From contig NZ_JAWLVI010000001.1 in the NCBI RefSeq assembly GCF_033100795.1, positions 1,054,001 to 1,118,000 of the forward strand: a stretch of 64,000 nucleotides of DNA. Reading direction: 5' to 3'. This DNA comes from Pseudothioclava sp033100795. Lineage in GTDB: Bacteria > Pseudomonadota > Alphaproteobacteria > Rhodobacterales > Rhodobacteraceae. This document shows positions 17,028 through 25,047 of this stretch, piece by piece. The notes beneath the pieces were generated by a model. The model saw only the letters and a list, made by a program, of their open reading frames with translations. It was not told the DNA's origin and did not search any database. How positions within the stretch are numbered: the stretch's first letter is position 1; the number at the start of each line of letters is the position of its first letter. Made by a program: the position numbers and the translations under genes.

Positions 17028-17837
17028 TTACAAAAGCGGCAGATTGACCGGGCCGCGCAGGCTCCGTCCACCATCGACCGCGATGATCTGCCCTGTCACG
17101 AAACCGGCGCCGGAGGAAGCCAGATATTGCACCGTTTCGGCCAGCTCGATTGCGGGTGCAATGCGGCCCATCGGCGTCGCGGCGAGAATGTCCTCGCGCC
17201 AGTCGCCATTCTCGCGCAGAAGCGATTGCAAAGACGCGCTCATGACCGAGGCAAAAGCCACCCCGTTCACGCGGATGCGCTGCGGCGCCAGCGCGACAGC
17301 CAGGCCACGCGTCATCTGTTCATGTGCGGCCGAGGCAATGGAATAGGCCAGAAGGCCCGGCTGTGTGGCCGCCGCGGGCGACGAGCCGACATTGACGATA
17401 CAGCCGATCTCGCCCTCTTCGCGGCCCTCGTCCTCGGCCTGTTTGATCATCCGGTTCGCGGTCATCTGCGACAGGCGCAGCGCGCCTTTCATGTTGATCT
17501 GCAACATATCGTCGAGCACCGTTTGCGACGGGTCCAGCGGGTCCGAGACCTGCACGCAGCGCGCGGCATTCACCAGAATGTCGATCCGCTCAAACGCATC
17601 GACCGTGGCCGAAAGCAGGTTCTTCACCGTCAGTTTCTGGCACAGATCGCCCGCGAAATAGCGCACGGGGCCATCCGATTTTGCCTCTTCGCCCAGTTCA
17701 TCCACAAGGCGGGCCTCGTCGATGTCAGCGAACATGACCTGCGCGCCGCGCTCGACGAAATGGCGCGCAATCGCAAGGCCGATGCCATGCGCGGCCCCCG
17801 TCACAATCGCGGTTTTTCCGGTAATCGAAAGCGTCAT
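17028..17837 (-). CDS. SDR-family protein lacking the catalytic lysine
   Basis: The product has 269 residues with a Rossmann fold. The cofactor motif TGAAHGIG lies at 13-20, with acidic D38/D40 after beta-2, which favours NAD(H). NILVN-like DILVNAA lies at 86-92, and N115 and S152 occupy catalytic positions. Y165 is in place, but the motif reads YSIAS instead of YxxxK, so residue 169 is serine where the proton-relay lysine normally is. The C-terminal FVTGQIIAVDGGRSL is typical. It may be an inactive or altered SDR, or use another lysine. It lies 42 bases upstream of the RsmC-like gene on the same strand; no pathway is evident. Confidence 0.85.
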   Translation of the reverse strand: MTLSITGKTAIVTGAAHGIGLAIARHFVERGAQVMFADIDEARLVDELGEEAKSDGPVRYFAGDLCQKLTVKNLLSATVDAFERIDILVNAARCVQVSDPLDPSQTVLDDMLQINMKGALRLSQMTANRMIKQAEDEGREEGEIGCIVNVGSSPAAATQPGLLAYSIASAAHEQMTRGLAVALAPQRIRVNGVAFASVMSASLQSLLRENGDWREDILAATPMGRIAPAIELAETVQYLASSGAGFVTGQIIAVDGGRSLRGPVNLPLL

Positions 17838-17879
17838 GGGCAGTCTCCGGTCGGTTGGGAACGCACAGCTTAGCTGCGC

Positions 17880-18935
17880 CTATCGGCGTTTACGCGCGAC
17901 AACGCGTCGCGGTGCGGAACTGGTGGCGGATTTCTGCCCGCCGGCAACGGGGCGATGCCCCCGCACGATACGAAACCGCGTCGAGACCCCCGAAGGAGGC
18001 ACGATGTCCTCGACCTCGTGAAAGCTCGCCTGCAACACCTCGTCATAGGGGAGATGACGATTGAACACGAGCCAGAGCGTGCCTGACAGTGACAACATCT
18101 TCGCGGCGGCACGGATAAACGCCTGCCCCAGCCCCGGCGTTGCTTCGCGCGAGGTATGGAACGGCGGGTTCATCACGATGCCAGAATATCGGTTTTCAGG
18201 CATGAACGCGGTCGCATCGGCCCAGATATGGGTGGCGCGCGGGTCTGAAATGTTCATTTTCGAACATTCCAGCGCGGAATGCTCGGCCTCGACCAGATCA
18301 AGGCTTTCGACGCCCTCACGCGCCAGAACCTGCGCGGACAACCAGCCCCACCCCGCGCCCAGATCGGCCATACGGGCGGGCAAATGCGCTGGCAGACAGG
18401 CCGCCAGAAGGGCCGAGCCTTCATCCACCTCTTCGGCCGAGAATACGCCGGGAAGGGTCGTGAACCCCTCGGCAGGCGTGATCGGCGTGGCCTCCCATTG
18501 CGTCAACGCCTCGGGGTCAGCCAGGAACGAGAAAATCTTGCCATGCGCCTTGGCGGTCGCCGCCGAGACCGGAACCAGCTTGCGCAGATCCTTATAGAGC
18601 GAGTCGATCCCGTCGGTTTTCCCGCCATCGACCCAGATCACCCCGCCAGCGGTCACATGGCGGCAGGCCTCGGCCAGAAGCGCGCGGGCCTCTGCCTTGG
18701 CGCGTGGCACGAAAACAACTGCCGCCGCATAGCTGCCCTCGGGCGCGGGCGACACCGACAGGCCGCGCGCTGCCAAAGCATCGTGATCGGGCTTGAAGCC
18801 CTGCACCGCCTGCACGCGGTCGCGCGGCAAATCGCTCAGATCGGTCTCGGCACGCGGACGAAACAACGCAATCCGCCCCTCGGGCGGCAGCGCATCGGGT
18901 GCATCAAGCACAAGGGACAAACGCGGGTGGGACAT
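17880..18935 (-). CDS. RsmC-like class I SAM methyltransferase (rRNA guanine-N2 type)
   Basis: The product has 351 residues with the RsmC/RlmG layout. A degenerate N-terminal methyltransferase half (to about 165) is followed by an active C-terminal half. The SAM loop is DLGAGWGWLS near 190. The catalytic motif is NPPFH near 255, the form used by enzymes that methylate the exocyclic N2 of guanine in rRNA. The extreme C-terminus is a short basic tail (RRVVARKRR). In E. coli RsmC modifies G1207 of 16S rRNA; whether this protein hits the same base is not shown. It sits between the SDR gene and clpS on the same strand. Confidence 0.82.
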   Translation of the reverse strand: MSHPRLSLVLDAPDALPPEGRIALFRPRAETDLSDLPRDRVQAVQGFKPDHDALAARGLSVSPAPEGSYAAAVVFVPRAKAEARALLAEACRHVTAGGVIWVDGGKTDGIDSLYKDLRKLVPVSAATAKAHGKIFSFLADPEALTQWEATPITPAEGFTTLPGVFSAEEVDEGSALLAACLPAHLPARMADLGAGWGWLSAQVLAREGVESLDLVEAEHSALECSKMNISDPRATHIWADATAFMPENRYSGIVMNPPFHTSREATPGLGQAFIRAAAKMLSLSGTLWLVFNRHLPYDEVLQASFHEVEDIVPPSGVSTRFRIVRGHRPVAGGQKSATSSAPRRVVARKRR

Positions 18936-18956
18936 GGTGGGACGGGCGCTTGCGCC

Positions 18957-19271
18957 TCACTCCTTTTCCATCGTGCATTGCAGCGGGTGCTGTTGGCGGC
19001 GCGCCGCATCCATCACCTGAGCAACCTTGGTTTCGGCAATCTCGTAGGAAAACACGCCCACAACGGCCAACCCCTTTTTATGCACGGTCAGCATGATCTC
19101 GAAGGCTTGCGCATGGTTCATCGCAAAAAACCGCTCTAGCACATGAACGACAAATTCCATCGGCGTATAGTCGTCATTGAGCAGCATCACCTTATACATA
19201 GGCGGGCGCTGCGTTCTGGCACGGGTCTTGGTCGCGACGCCAGTGGCATCATCCCCGTCATCCCCCATCAT
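18957..19271 (-). CDS. clpS: ATP-dependent Clp protease adaptor ClpS
   Basis: The core MYKVMLLNDDYTPMEFVVHVLERFF and the following MLTVHKKGLAVVGVFSYEIAETKV are the full ClpS fold, including the acidic ND and the residues that bind N-degron side chains. ClpS brings N-end-rule substrates to ClpA. No clpA is seen nearby. The start is uncertain: the ATG pair at 19271/19268 gives 104 or 103 residues, while ATG at 19313 would give 118. The N-terminal extension is acidic and disordered in all versions. It is divergent from the HAD hydrolase gene. Confidence 0.93.
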   Translation of the reverse strand: MMGDDGDDATGVATKTRARTQRPPMYKVMLLNDDYTPMEFVVHVLERFFAMNHAQAFEIMLTVHKKGLAVVGVFSYEIAETKVAQVMDAARRQQHPLQCTMEKE

Positions 19272-19424
19272 GCGAAGCGGCTCGGTCACGCGAAGTCCTT
19301 GGAATCGGTTCATCCTGAGAGAGGCAATATAAGAGTTACGCGCCCTATGAAAACCCTGACGTCGAAGCGACGTTGCCAAGACCCTGCGCATTGTCCATTT
19401 TACCGGCACAAACGGAGGCGCAAA

Positions 19425-20120
19425 ATGGCACTGACGACGATCGGTTTCGATGCGGATGACACGCTTTGGCATAACGAGCGGTTCTTTGCCCTGACGCAAG
19501 AGCGCTTTACCAATCTGATGCGCGCTCATGCGGGTTCGGACCATCTGGCAGAGCGGCTTCTGGCCGCCGAGCGGCGCAATGTCGGGCATTACGGTTTCGG
19601 CGTGAAGGGTTTCACGCTCTCGATGATCGAAACCGCGATCGAGGTGAGCGAAGGCCGCGTTCCCGGCAGCGTCATCGCGGAGATCATGGAGGCCGGGCGC
19701 GAGATGCTCTCGCATCCGATCGAACTCTTGCCCGAGGCCCGCGCCACCGTTCAGGCTTTGTCTGGAGATTTCCGTATCATGCTGGTGACAAAGGGGGACT
19801 TGCTGGATCAAGAGCGCAAACTGGCGCAATCGGGTCTTGGCGACCTGTTCGACGCGGTCGAGATCGTCTCGGACAAGGCGCCAGAGGTCTATGCGCGCAT
19901 CTTTGCCCGCCACGGAACCGGCGCGGACGAAGGGCTGATGGTGGGGAACTCGCTCAAATCCGATGTGATCCCGATGATTGCCGCGGGAGGCTGGGGCGTG
20001 CATGTGCCCCACGACCTGACTTGGGCGCTGGAACATGCCGATGCGCCCGAAGACAACCCGCGCTTCCGGCGGCTTCCCGACCTGTCCGGCCTGACCGCAT
20101 TGATCGCGGAAATCCGCTAA
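19425..20120 (+). CDS. HAD-superfamily hydrolase
   Basis: The product has 231 residues. Motif I is FDADDTLWHN with D9 as nucleophile and D11 as acid/base. Motif II is LVTKGD, motif III lysine lies in VSDKAPEVY, and motif IV is VGNSLKSDVIP. A helical cap lies between about 20 and 100. It is probably a small-molecule phosphatase of the YjjG-like type; the substrate is unknown. The ATG at 19425 follows GGAGG by 7 bases. It is divergent from clpS and stands alone, with a 211-base gap before the carboxypeptidase gene. Confidence 0.88.
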   Translation: MALTTIGFDADDTLWHNERFFALTQERFTNLMRAHAGSDHLAERLLAAERRNVGHYGFGVKGFTLSMIETAIEVSEGRVPGSVIAEIMEAGREMLSHPIELLPEARATVQALSGDFRIMLVTKGDLLDQERKLAQSGLGDLFDAVEIVSDKAPEVYARIFARHGTGADEGLMVGNSLKSDVIPMIAAGGWGVHVPHDLTWALEHADAPEDNPRFRRLPDLSGLTALIAEIR

Positions 20121-20331
20121 CCCTTTGGTGCGCGATGAATCAAAAGTCATAGATATGGAATACATCTGATTCTCCACCCACAACATTTTGCGCCCCGCCC
20201 GTATCCGATGCGCGAAAGTCGCACCACAGAACATTGAAACTTAACCATTTTCACCACGGCCCGTGCGTGTTATCGTGGTTCTAATAAGCCCCATACTCTT
20301 CAAAAACCAATCGGGGCGAGAGGCAGTTACA

Positions 20332-22002
20332 ATGGCAAGAACCGTGACCACGCTGTGGAGCTGGGTCCGTTATGGGCTTTTTGCGCTATCCCTGATTTTC
20401 GCCCCCATCGCGGCGAAAGCAGCGCCCTATGCGGCGCTGGTGATGGATATGCGATCGGGCGAAATCCTGTATTCGAAGAACGCGGATACGCGCCTGCATC
20501 CGGCGTCCCTGACCAAGATGATGACGCTCTACATTGCGTTTCAGGCGATCGAGCGCGGAGAACTGAGCCTCGACAAGATGGTTACCGTGTCGAAAAACGC
20601 CGCCGGTCAGCCGCCTTCGCGCCTTGGCCTGAAACCGGGGCAGAAAATCGCCGTCCGCTACCTGATCCGTGCAGCAGCAGTCAAATCGGCCAATGACGCT
20701 GCCGCGGCTCTAGGGGATGCGATCTCGGGCGACGAAGCCTCGTTTGCGGCGCGCATGAACCGCACGGCCAAAGCGCTTGGTATGAAGAACACGACCTTCC
20801 GCAACGCAAACGGCCTGACCCGTGCGGGGCACCTGTCGACCGCGCGCGACATGACCCTTCTCGGGCGGCACCTGTTTTACGACTTCCCTCAGTATTACAA
20901 CATTTTCTCGCGCAAAACCGCCGATGCAGGGCTGGCAAAAGTGTACAATACGAACCGTCGCTTCCTGAGCGCCTATGAAGGCGCGGATGGCATCAAGACC
21001 GGCTATACCGTCGCGGCGGGCTTCAACCTGACGGCCTCGGCCAAGCGCGGAGAGAAGCGGATCATCGCCACGGTTTTCGGTGGCACCTCGACCGCGCAGC
21101 GCAACGCCAAGATGGCCGAGCTTCTGGACATGGGCTTCTCGCGCGCGCCGAAAAAGGCACCCGTGAACCGTCCGGCGGAGGCTCCGATGCTGCTGGCCGA
21201 AGCCTCGGCCGCCCCCCAGACTGTCCGCGTGTCGGGGCTGGTCAAGACCTCGCCCTTCCCGATGCCCCGCCCCGCGGTTCCGTCGCATGACGCGGACGCA
21301 ATTGCACTGGCTCTGGCGGCCGCACAGGCAGACACGCAGGCGCAAAAGCTCGCGCAGGCGGTGGCTGAAGATGTGACTGTCACACCACCCGTAGTGCTCG
21401 CATCAGCCGGCGGGTTGGCGCAAAGCCCCTTCCCGATGGCCCGCCCGGGCAGCATTGTCGCGGCTGCGCCCGACGAACCCGCCACGATTGTGGTCGCCGA
21501 AGTGCCGAAGGATACCTTTGAACAAACCACCCCGCCGCAGCCCGAAACGCTGACGCTGGCCTCTGCGGTGATCGAAGACGAGATGCTCTCCGAGGGGGAT
21601 GCCGATCTGGAGCCGGAATTTGCCCAGATAACGACGGCGCAACCCGAAACGCTGGCACTGACAACGCAAGCCACACAGCGCAACGACAAGGTCATTCTGG
21701 CCTCGCTCTCGCCCGCACCCGCACCGCAGCGCAAAGGCACCGTGGTCGCACGGGCATCCAGTTCCGGCGGGCGCGGCTTTGGCGTCAGCCTCGGGCTTTA
21801 TAATTCGAATTTCGCGGCCGAGCGCGCGCTTCTGACGATCGCCCTGATGGAAACGGACTCCCTGGGCGAGGCGCTTCGCAAGGTCGCCAAACGCAAGGCA
21901 GGATTTGAAGCGACCTTCGTCGGCATGTCGCGCGATATGGCCGATCTGGCCTGCGCGCGCCTCTCGGCGCGGTCGAAAAAATGTGAAGTGATCGGACCCT
22001 GA
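20332..22002 (+). CDS. D-alanyl-D-alanine carboxypeptidase (peptidase S11) with C-terminal SPOR domain
   Basis: The product has 556 residues. After a signal peptide (cleavage near 30) comes a complete DacA-type domain: SLTK at 59-62 with nucleophile S59, SAN at 119-121, KTG at 222-224. Residues about 275-475 form a low-complexity Ala/Pro/Thr linker. It holds the words SPFPM (307-311 and 365-369) and QPETL (403-407 and 437-441) twice each. Residues about 480-556 form a SPOR domain, which binds denuded glycan at division sites. The protein should trim the terminal D-Ala of stem peptides in the periplasm and be targeted to septal peptidoglycan. A strong terminator follows. Confidence 0.92.
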   Translation: MARTVTTLWSWVRYGLFALSLIFAPIAAKAAPYAALVMDMRSGEILYSKNADTRLHPASLTKMMTLYIAFQAIERGELSLDKMVTVSKNAAGQPPSRLGLKPGQKIAVRYLIRAAAVKSANDAAAALGDAISGDEASFAARMNRTAKALGMKNTTFRNANGLTRAGHLSTARDMTLLGRHLFYDFPQYYNIFSRKTADAGLAKVYNTNRRFLSAYEGADGIKTGYTVAAGFNLTASAKRGEKRIIATVFGGTSTAQRNAKMAELLDMGFSRAPKKAPVNRPAEAPMLLAEASAAPQTVRVSGLVKTSPFPMPRPAVPSHDADAIALALAAAQADTQAQKLAQAVAEDVTVTPPVVLASAGGLAQSPFPMARPGSIVAAAPDEPATIVVAEVPKDTFEQTTPPQPETLTLASAVIEDEMLSEGDADLEPEFAQITTAQPETLALTTQATQRNDKVILASLSPAPAPQRKGTVVARASSSGGRGFGVSLGLYNSNFAAERALLTIALMETDSLGEALRKVAKRKAGFEATFVGMSRDMADLACARLSARSKKCEVIGP

Positions 22003-22031
22003 CTCCTCCCTCAAGGTTCGATAACTGCAAG

Positions 22032-22059
22032 AAAGCCGCGCTATCCAGCGCGGCTTTTT
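22032..22059 (+). terminator. Rho-independent terminator after the carboxypeptidase gene
   Basis: AAAGCCGCGCT at 22032-22042 pairs perfectly with AGCGCGGCTTT around the loop ATCC, followed by TTTTT. This is a textbook hairpin. It also lies beyond the end of the convergent ccoS gene and may act for it. Confidence 0.92.
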
Positions 22060-22090
22060 GCTAGTCGGGTCGCATTTGTGAAAGCCCGCG

Positions 22091-22252
22091 TCAGTCCGCT
22101 TTCGGGCGGTCATCATAATCCGAGGACAAAATCCGCGAGGCGTCGCCCTTCGGATCGTCGAACTGGCGGTTCCGCACCGCCCAGAAAAACGCGACCAGCC
22201 CGACCCCGCCAAGCAGCAGCGACACCGGAATGAGAATGGTCAGAATCTCCAA
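22091..22252 (-). CDS. ccoS: cbb3-type cytochrome oxidase assembly protein CcoS (TTG start)
   Basis: This 53-residue protein is easy to miss because it begins with TTG. It has one N-terminal membrane helix (ILTILIPVSLLLGGVGLVAFFWAV), followed at once by RNRQFDDPKGDASRIL, the CcoS signature. The Shine-Dalgarno GGAGG overlaps the ccoI stop codon (TAGGAGG), so translation is probably coupled. CcoS is needed to insert copper and haem into the CcoN subunit. It is the last gene of ccoGHIS. Confidence 0.92.
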   Translation of the reverse strand: MEILTILIPVSLLLGGVGLVAFFWAVRNRQFDDPKGDASRILSSDYDDRPKAD

Positions 22253-22261
22253 GCGCGCCTC

Positions 22262-24490
22262 CTATTTCAAACGCAGCGAGTTGAGCGAAACGGTGATCGA
22301 AGAGGCCGACATGGCAATCGCGGCCCCCAAGGGTGTTGCCAGCCCAACCAGCGCGATCGGCACCGCGACGCAGTTATAGAGGATCGAGATCGCAAAGTTC
22401 TCTTTGATCCGTTTGCGTGCCTGACGCGAGATGCGCGCGGCGTCCGCAATGGGCGCCAGATCGGCCCCCAGAAGCACAATATCCGAGGCCGTGCGCGCCG
22501 CATCCAGCGCACTGGCCGGAGAGATCGACACATGCGCGCCTGCAAGGGCTGCGGTGTCGTTCAGCCCGTCGCCCACCATCAGAACGCGGCTGCCAGTGGC
22601 GGACAGCTCTTGCACCAGCGCGGCCTTTTCATGCGGCAGAACACCCGCCTTGAATTTCGCGATCCCAAGCCGCGCAGCCAGATCGGCGACCACAGGCTCC
22701 ACATCGCCAGACACCAGCCAGAGGGCGACACCCTGACGTGCCAGATCCGCGACCATGTCTTCGGCCCCCGGACGCAGGTTGTCGGCAAAGACAATCGACA
22801 CCGGCGCGGCGTCACCGATACGCAGATGGGTTGCGGTGCTCGCGCCAGCTTCGGCCCCGATCCAATCGGCGCGGCCAAGGCGCACCACCTGCCCGTTGGC
22901 CAGCCCCTCGACGCCGAAGCCCGGCACCTCGCGCAGCGCCTCCAGCGGAGCGGGCTGCACGCCCATCGCCTGCGCGCCCTCGGCCAGCGCCCTGGCCAGC
23001 GGATGCGCGGAAGCCCCCGCAAGAGCGGCGGCAATCACAAGCTGCTCCGCGCTCAGGTCGCCCAGATTTTCGGGTTTGGGCGCGCCCATCGTCAGCGTGC
23101 CGGTTTTGTCGAATACAACCGTATCCACCTCGGCCAGACGCTCCAGCGCGGTGCCATCCTTGATCAAAAGCCCCTTGCGGAACAGCCGCCCCGAGGCCGA
23201 CGTCACCACCGCAGGCACCGCCAGCCCAAGCGCACAGGGGCAGGTGATAATCAGCACCGCCGCCGCGATATTGGCCGCGTGGCGCACATCGCCCCCCGTG
23301 ATCCAGACCCAGCCCACGAAGGAGGCAAAGGCCAGAATATGCACCACCGGCGCGTAGGCGCGCGCGGCGCGTTCGGCCAGAGAGGTATATTTCGTTTTCG
23401 CGGATTCGGCGGCCGCCACCAGATCGGCCATCTGGTGCAGCGAGCTATCCTTGCCAGCTGCGCTGACACGCAGAACCAGCGGGCCCGTCAGGTTCACTTC
23501 GCCCGCCGACAGGAGCGCGCCGGGGCCAACAAAAACCGGCAGGCTTTCACCCGTCAGCAAAGAGCGATCCGTCTCGGAGGTGCCTTCGGTAATCGCGCCA
23601 TCTGCCGGAACGCGCCCGCCCGGCCGCACGCGGATCAGATCCCCCACACGAAGCTCTGCCACAGGCACGGTTTCCTCGGTCCCGTCTACCGCCAGACGCG
23701 CCGCGCGCGGCACCTCAAGCGCGGCCAGTTCCTCGGCGGCGGAGCGCGCGGTCGCGCGCGTGCGGTAGTCCAGATAACGCCCGACCAGCAGAAAGAAAGT
23801 CAGCATCACGGCAGCATCGAAATAGGCGTGACGCCCCGATTGCGAGGTCTCGTAAAGCGAAATTCCGGTCGCCAGAATGATCGCCAGAGAGATCGGCACA
23901 TCCATCCCAAGACGCCGCGCCCGAAGCGAGGTCCATGCGCTGGCAAAGAACGGCTGCGCGGAAAACAGCACCGTCGGAATTGCAATCGCGCCCGAAATCC
24001 AGTGGAACATATCGCGCGTTGCCGCCTCGGCCCCCGACCAGACCGAGATCGACAGGAGCATGATATTCATCATCGCAAAGCCCGCGACGCCGATCCGCAT
24101 TAACAGATCGCGCCCGCGCTTGTCGGTCTCGGTGGCGGACAGAAGGCTCGGGTCCAGCTCGTGCGCCTCATAGCCGATGCGATCGAGCGCCGCGATCAGG
24201 GGCGCGGCCTCGACACCCGCATCGGCATCAACAGACACCCGCTTTAGCGTCAGGTTCACCCGCGCAGACCGCACACCCGGCTGGCGGTGCAACTCGCGTT
24301 CAACATCGGAAATGCAAACCGCGCAATGCGCCGTGGGCAGCGACAGCATCACCCGCGCGCCCTTGATGTCGCCCGAGCGCGCCATCTGCTCGGCCGAAGG
24401 AGCGGCAAGGCAGGCCGGACAGGCAGACGCGCTGACGTGTTCCTCGTCAGCGATCACAGTCGTGCCCTCAATCTCCGAGCTTAGCGCCAT
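22262..24490 (-). CDS. ccoI: Copper-translocating P-type ATPase CcoI (FixI)
   Basis: The product has 742 residues. An N-terminal C24xxC27 pair precedes a heavy-metal-associated domain with HCAVC at 55-59. Eight membrane helices follow, with the ion-binding CPC near 416 in ITCPCALGL. The phosphorylation loop is DKTGTLT near 460, with SAHPLARAL and GDGLNDTAALAGA downstream. CcoI is a slow CopA2-type pump that delivers copper to the periplasmic side for the CuB centre of cbb3 oxidase. It starts 3 bases after ccoH and overlaps the ccoS ribosome site, consistent with a ccoGHIS operon. Confidence 0.95.
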   Translation of the reverse strand: MALSSEIEGTTVIADEEHVSASACPACLAAPSAEQMARSGDIKGARVMLSLPTAHCAVCISDVERELHRQPGVRSARVNLTLKRVSVDADAGVEAAPLIAALDRIGYEAHELDPSLLSATETDKRGRDLLMRIGVAGFAMMNIMLLSISVWSGAEAATRDMFHWISGAIAIPTVLFSAQPFFASAWTSLRARRLGMDVPISLAIILATGISLYETSQSGRHAYFDAAVMLTFFLLVGRYLDYRTRATARSAAEELAALEVPRAARLAVDGTEETVPVAELRVGDLIRVRPGGRVPADGAITEGTSETDRSLLTGESLPVFVGPGALLSAGEVNLTGPLVLRVSAAGKDSSLHQMADLVAAAESAKTKYTSLAERAARAYAPVVHILAFASFVGWVWITGGDVRHAANIAAAVLIITCPCALGLAVPAVVTSASGRLFRKGLLIKDGTALERLAEVDTVVFDKTGTLTMGAPKPENLGDLSAEQLVIAAALAGASAHPLARALAEGAQAMGVQPAPLEALREVPGFGVEGLANGQVVRLGRADWIGAEAGASTATHLRIGDAAPVSIVFADNLRPGAEDMVADLARQGVALWLVSGDVEPVVADLAARLGIAKFKAGVLPHEKAALVQELSATGSRVLMVGDGLNDTAALAGAHVSISPASALDAARTASDIVLLGADLAPIADAARISRQARKRIKENFAISILYNCVAVPIALVGLATPLGAAIAMSASSITVSLNSLRLK

Positions 24491-24493
24491 CGG

Positions 24494-24949
24494 TTAACCC
24501 TCGATGAACAGATCCATACGTTTGCGGAACACCGTGCCATCGGCGGCCTTGGCCTCCAGATGGATCAGCCACGCCCCCGGAGCAAGATCGACCGGCGCCA
24601 CAAAGACGCCGCCCTTATACAGGAATTCGGGCGAAATATCTTCCCCCGCGTAGGTCGTGCGCCCGACAAGCGCGGTCAGGTCCGACACCGGCGCGGGCAG
24701 CCCCGCCGCGTCGCGCATCACCAGCGAGAGCGTGCCGTTTTCGTAGACCGGCTCGGCGCTCCAGCCAAGCGCCTCTTGCGCGGCGCGATCCTTGTCGAAG
24801 CTCTGCGAGGCGACGTAGGAATTCTCGACCTCAAGGCCCGGGAACGTGCCAATCGCGCTATAGGCCATAAAGATATTGACCGCGATAATCACGCTGAACG
24901 CGCCAACCGTGATCATCAGCACATGCTTGCCCGTTAGTTCCTTGGCCAT
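24494..24949 (-). CDS. ccoH: cbb3 oxidase assembly protein CcoH (FixH)
   Basis: The product has 151 residues with a single N-terminal anchor helix (VLMITVGAFSVIIAVNIFMAY), followed by the FixH block GLEVENSYVASQSFDKDRAAQEALGW. The rest is a periplasmic beta-rich domain. FixH/CcoH stabilises the oxidase during assembly, near CcoN. The order ccoG-ccoH-ccoI-ccoS is the standard one. The gene lies about 98 bases after ccoG. Confidence 0.93.
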   Translation of the reverse strand: MAKELTGKHVLMITVGAFSVIIAVNIFMAYSAIGTFPGLEVENSYVASQSFDKDRAAQEALGWSAEPVYENGTLSLVMRDAAGLPAPVSDLTALVGRTTYAGEDISPEFLYKGGVFVAPVDLAPGAWLIHLEAKAADGTVFRKRMDLFIEG

Positions 24950-25047
24950 AAAGCACCCTTTCGTGAAACCGCCCTGTTCATAGCCCTTCGTGCGGAACAG
25001 GAAAAGACCGGGGCCACGCCTTCACGCAGCCCCGGACGCATTCTGAC

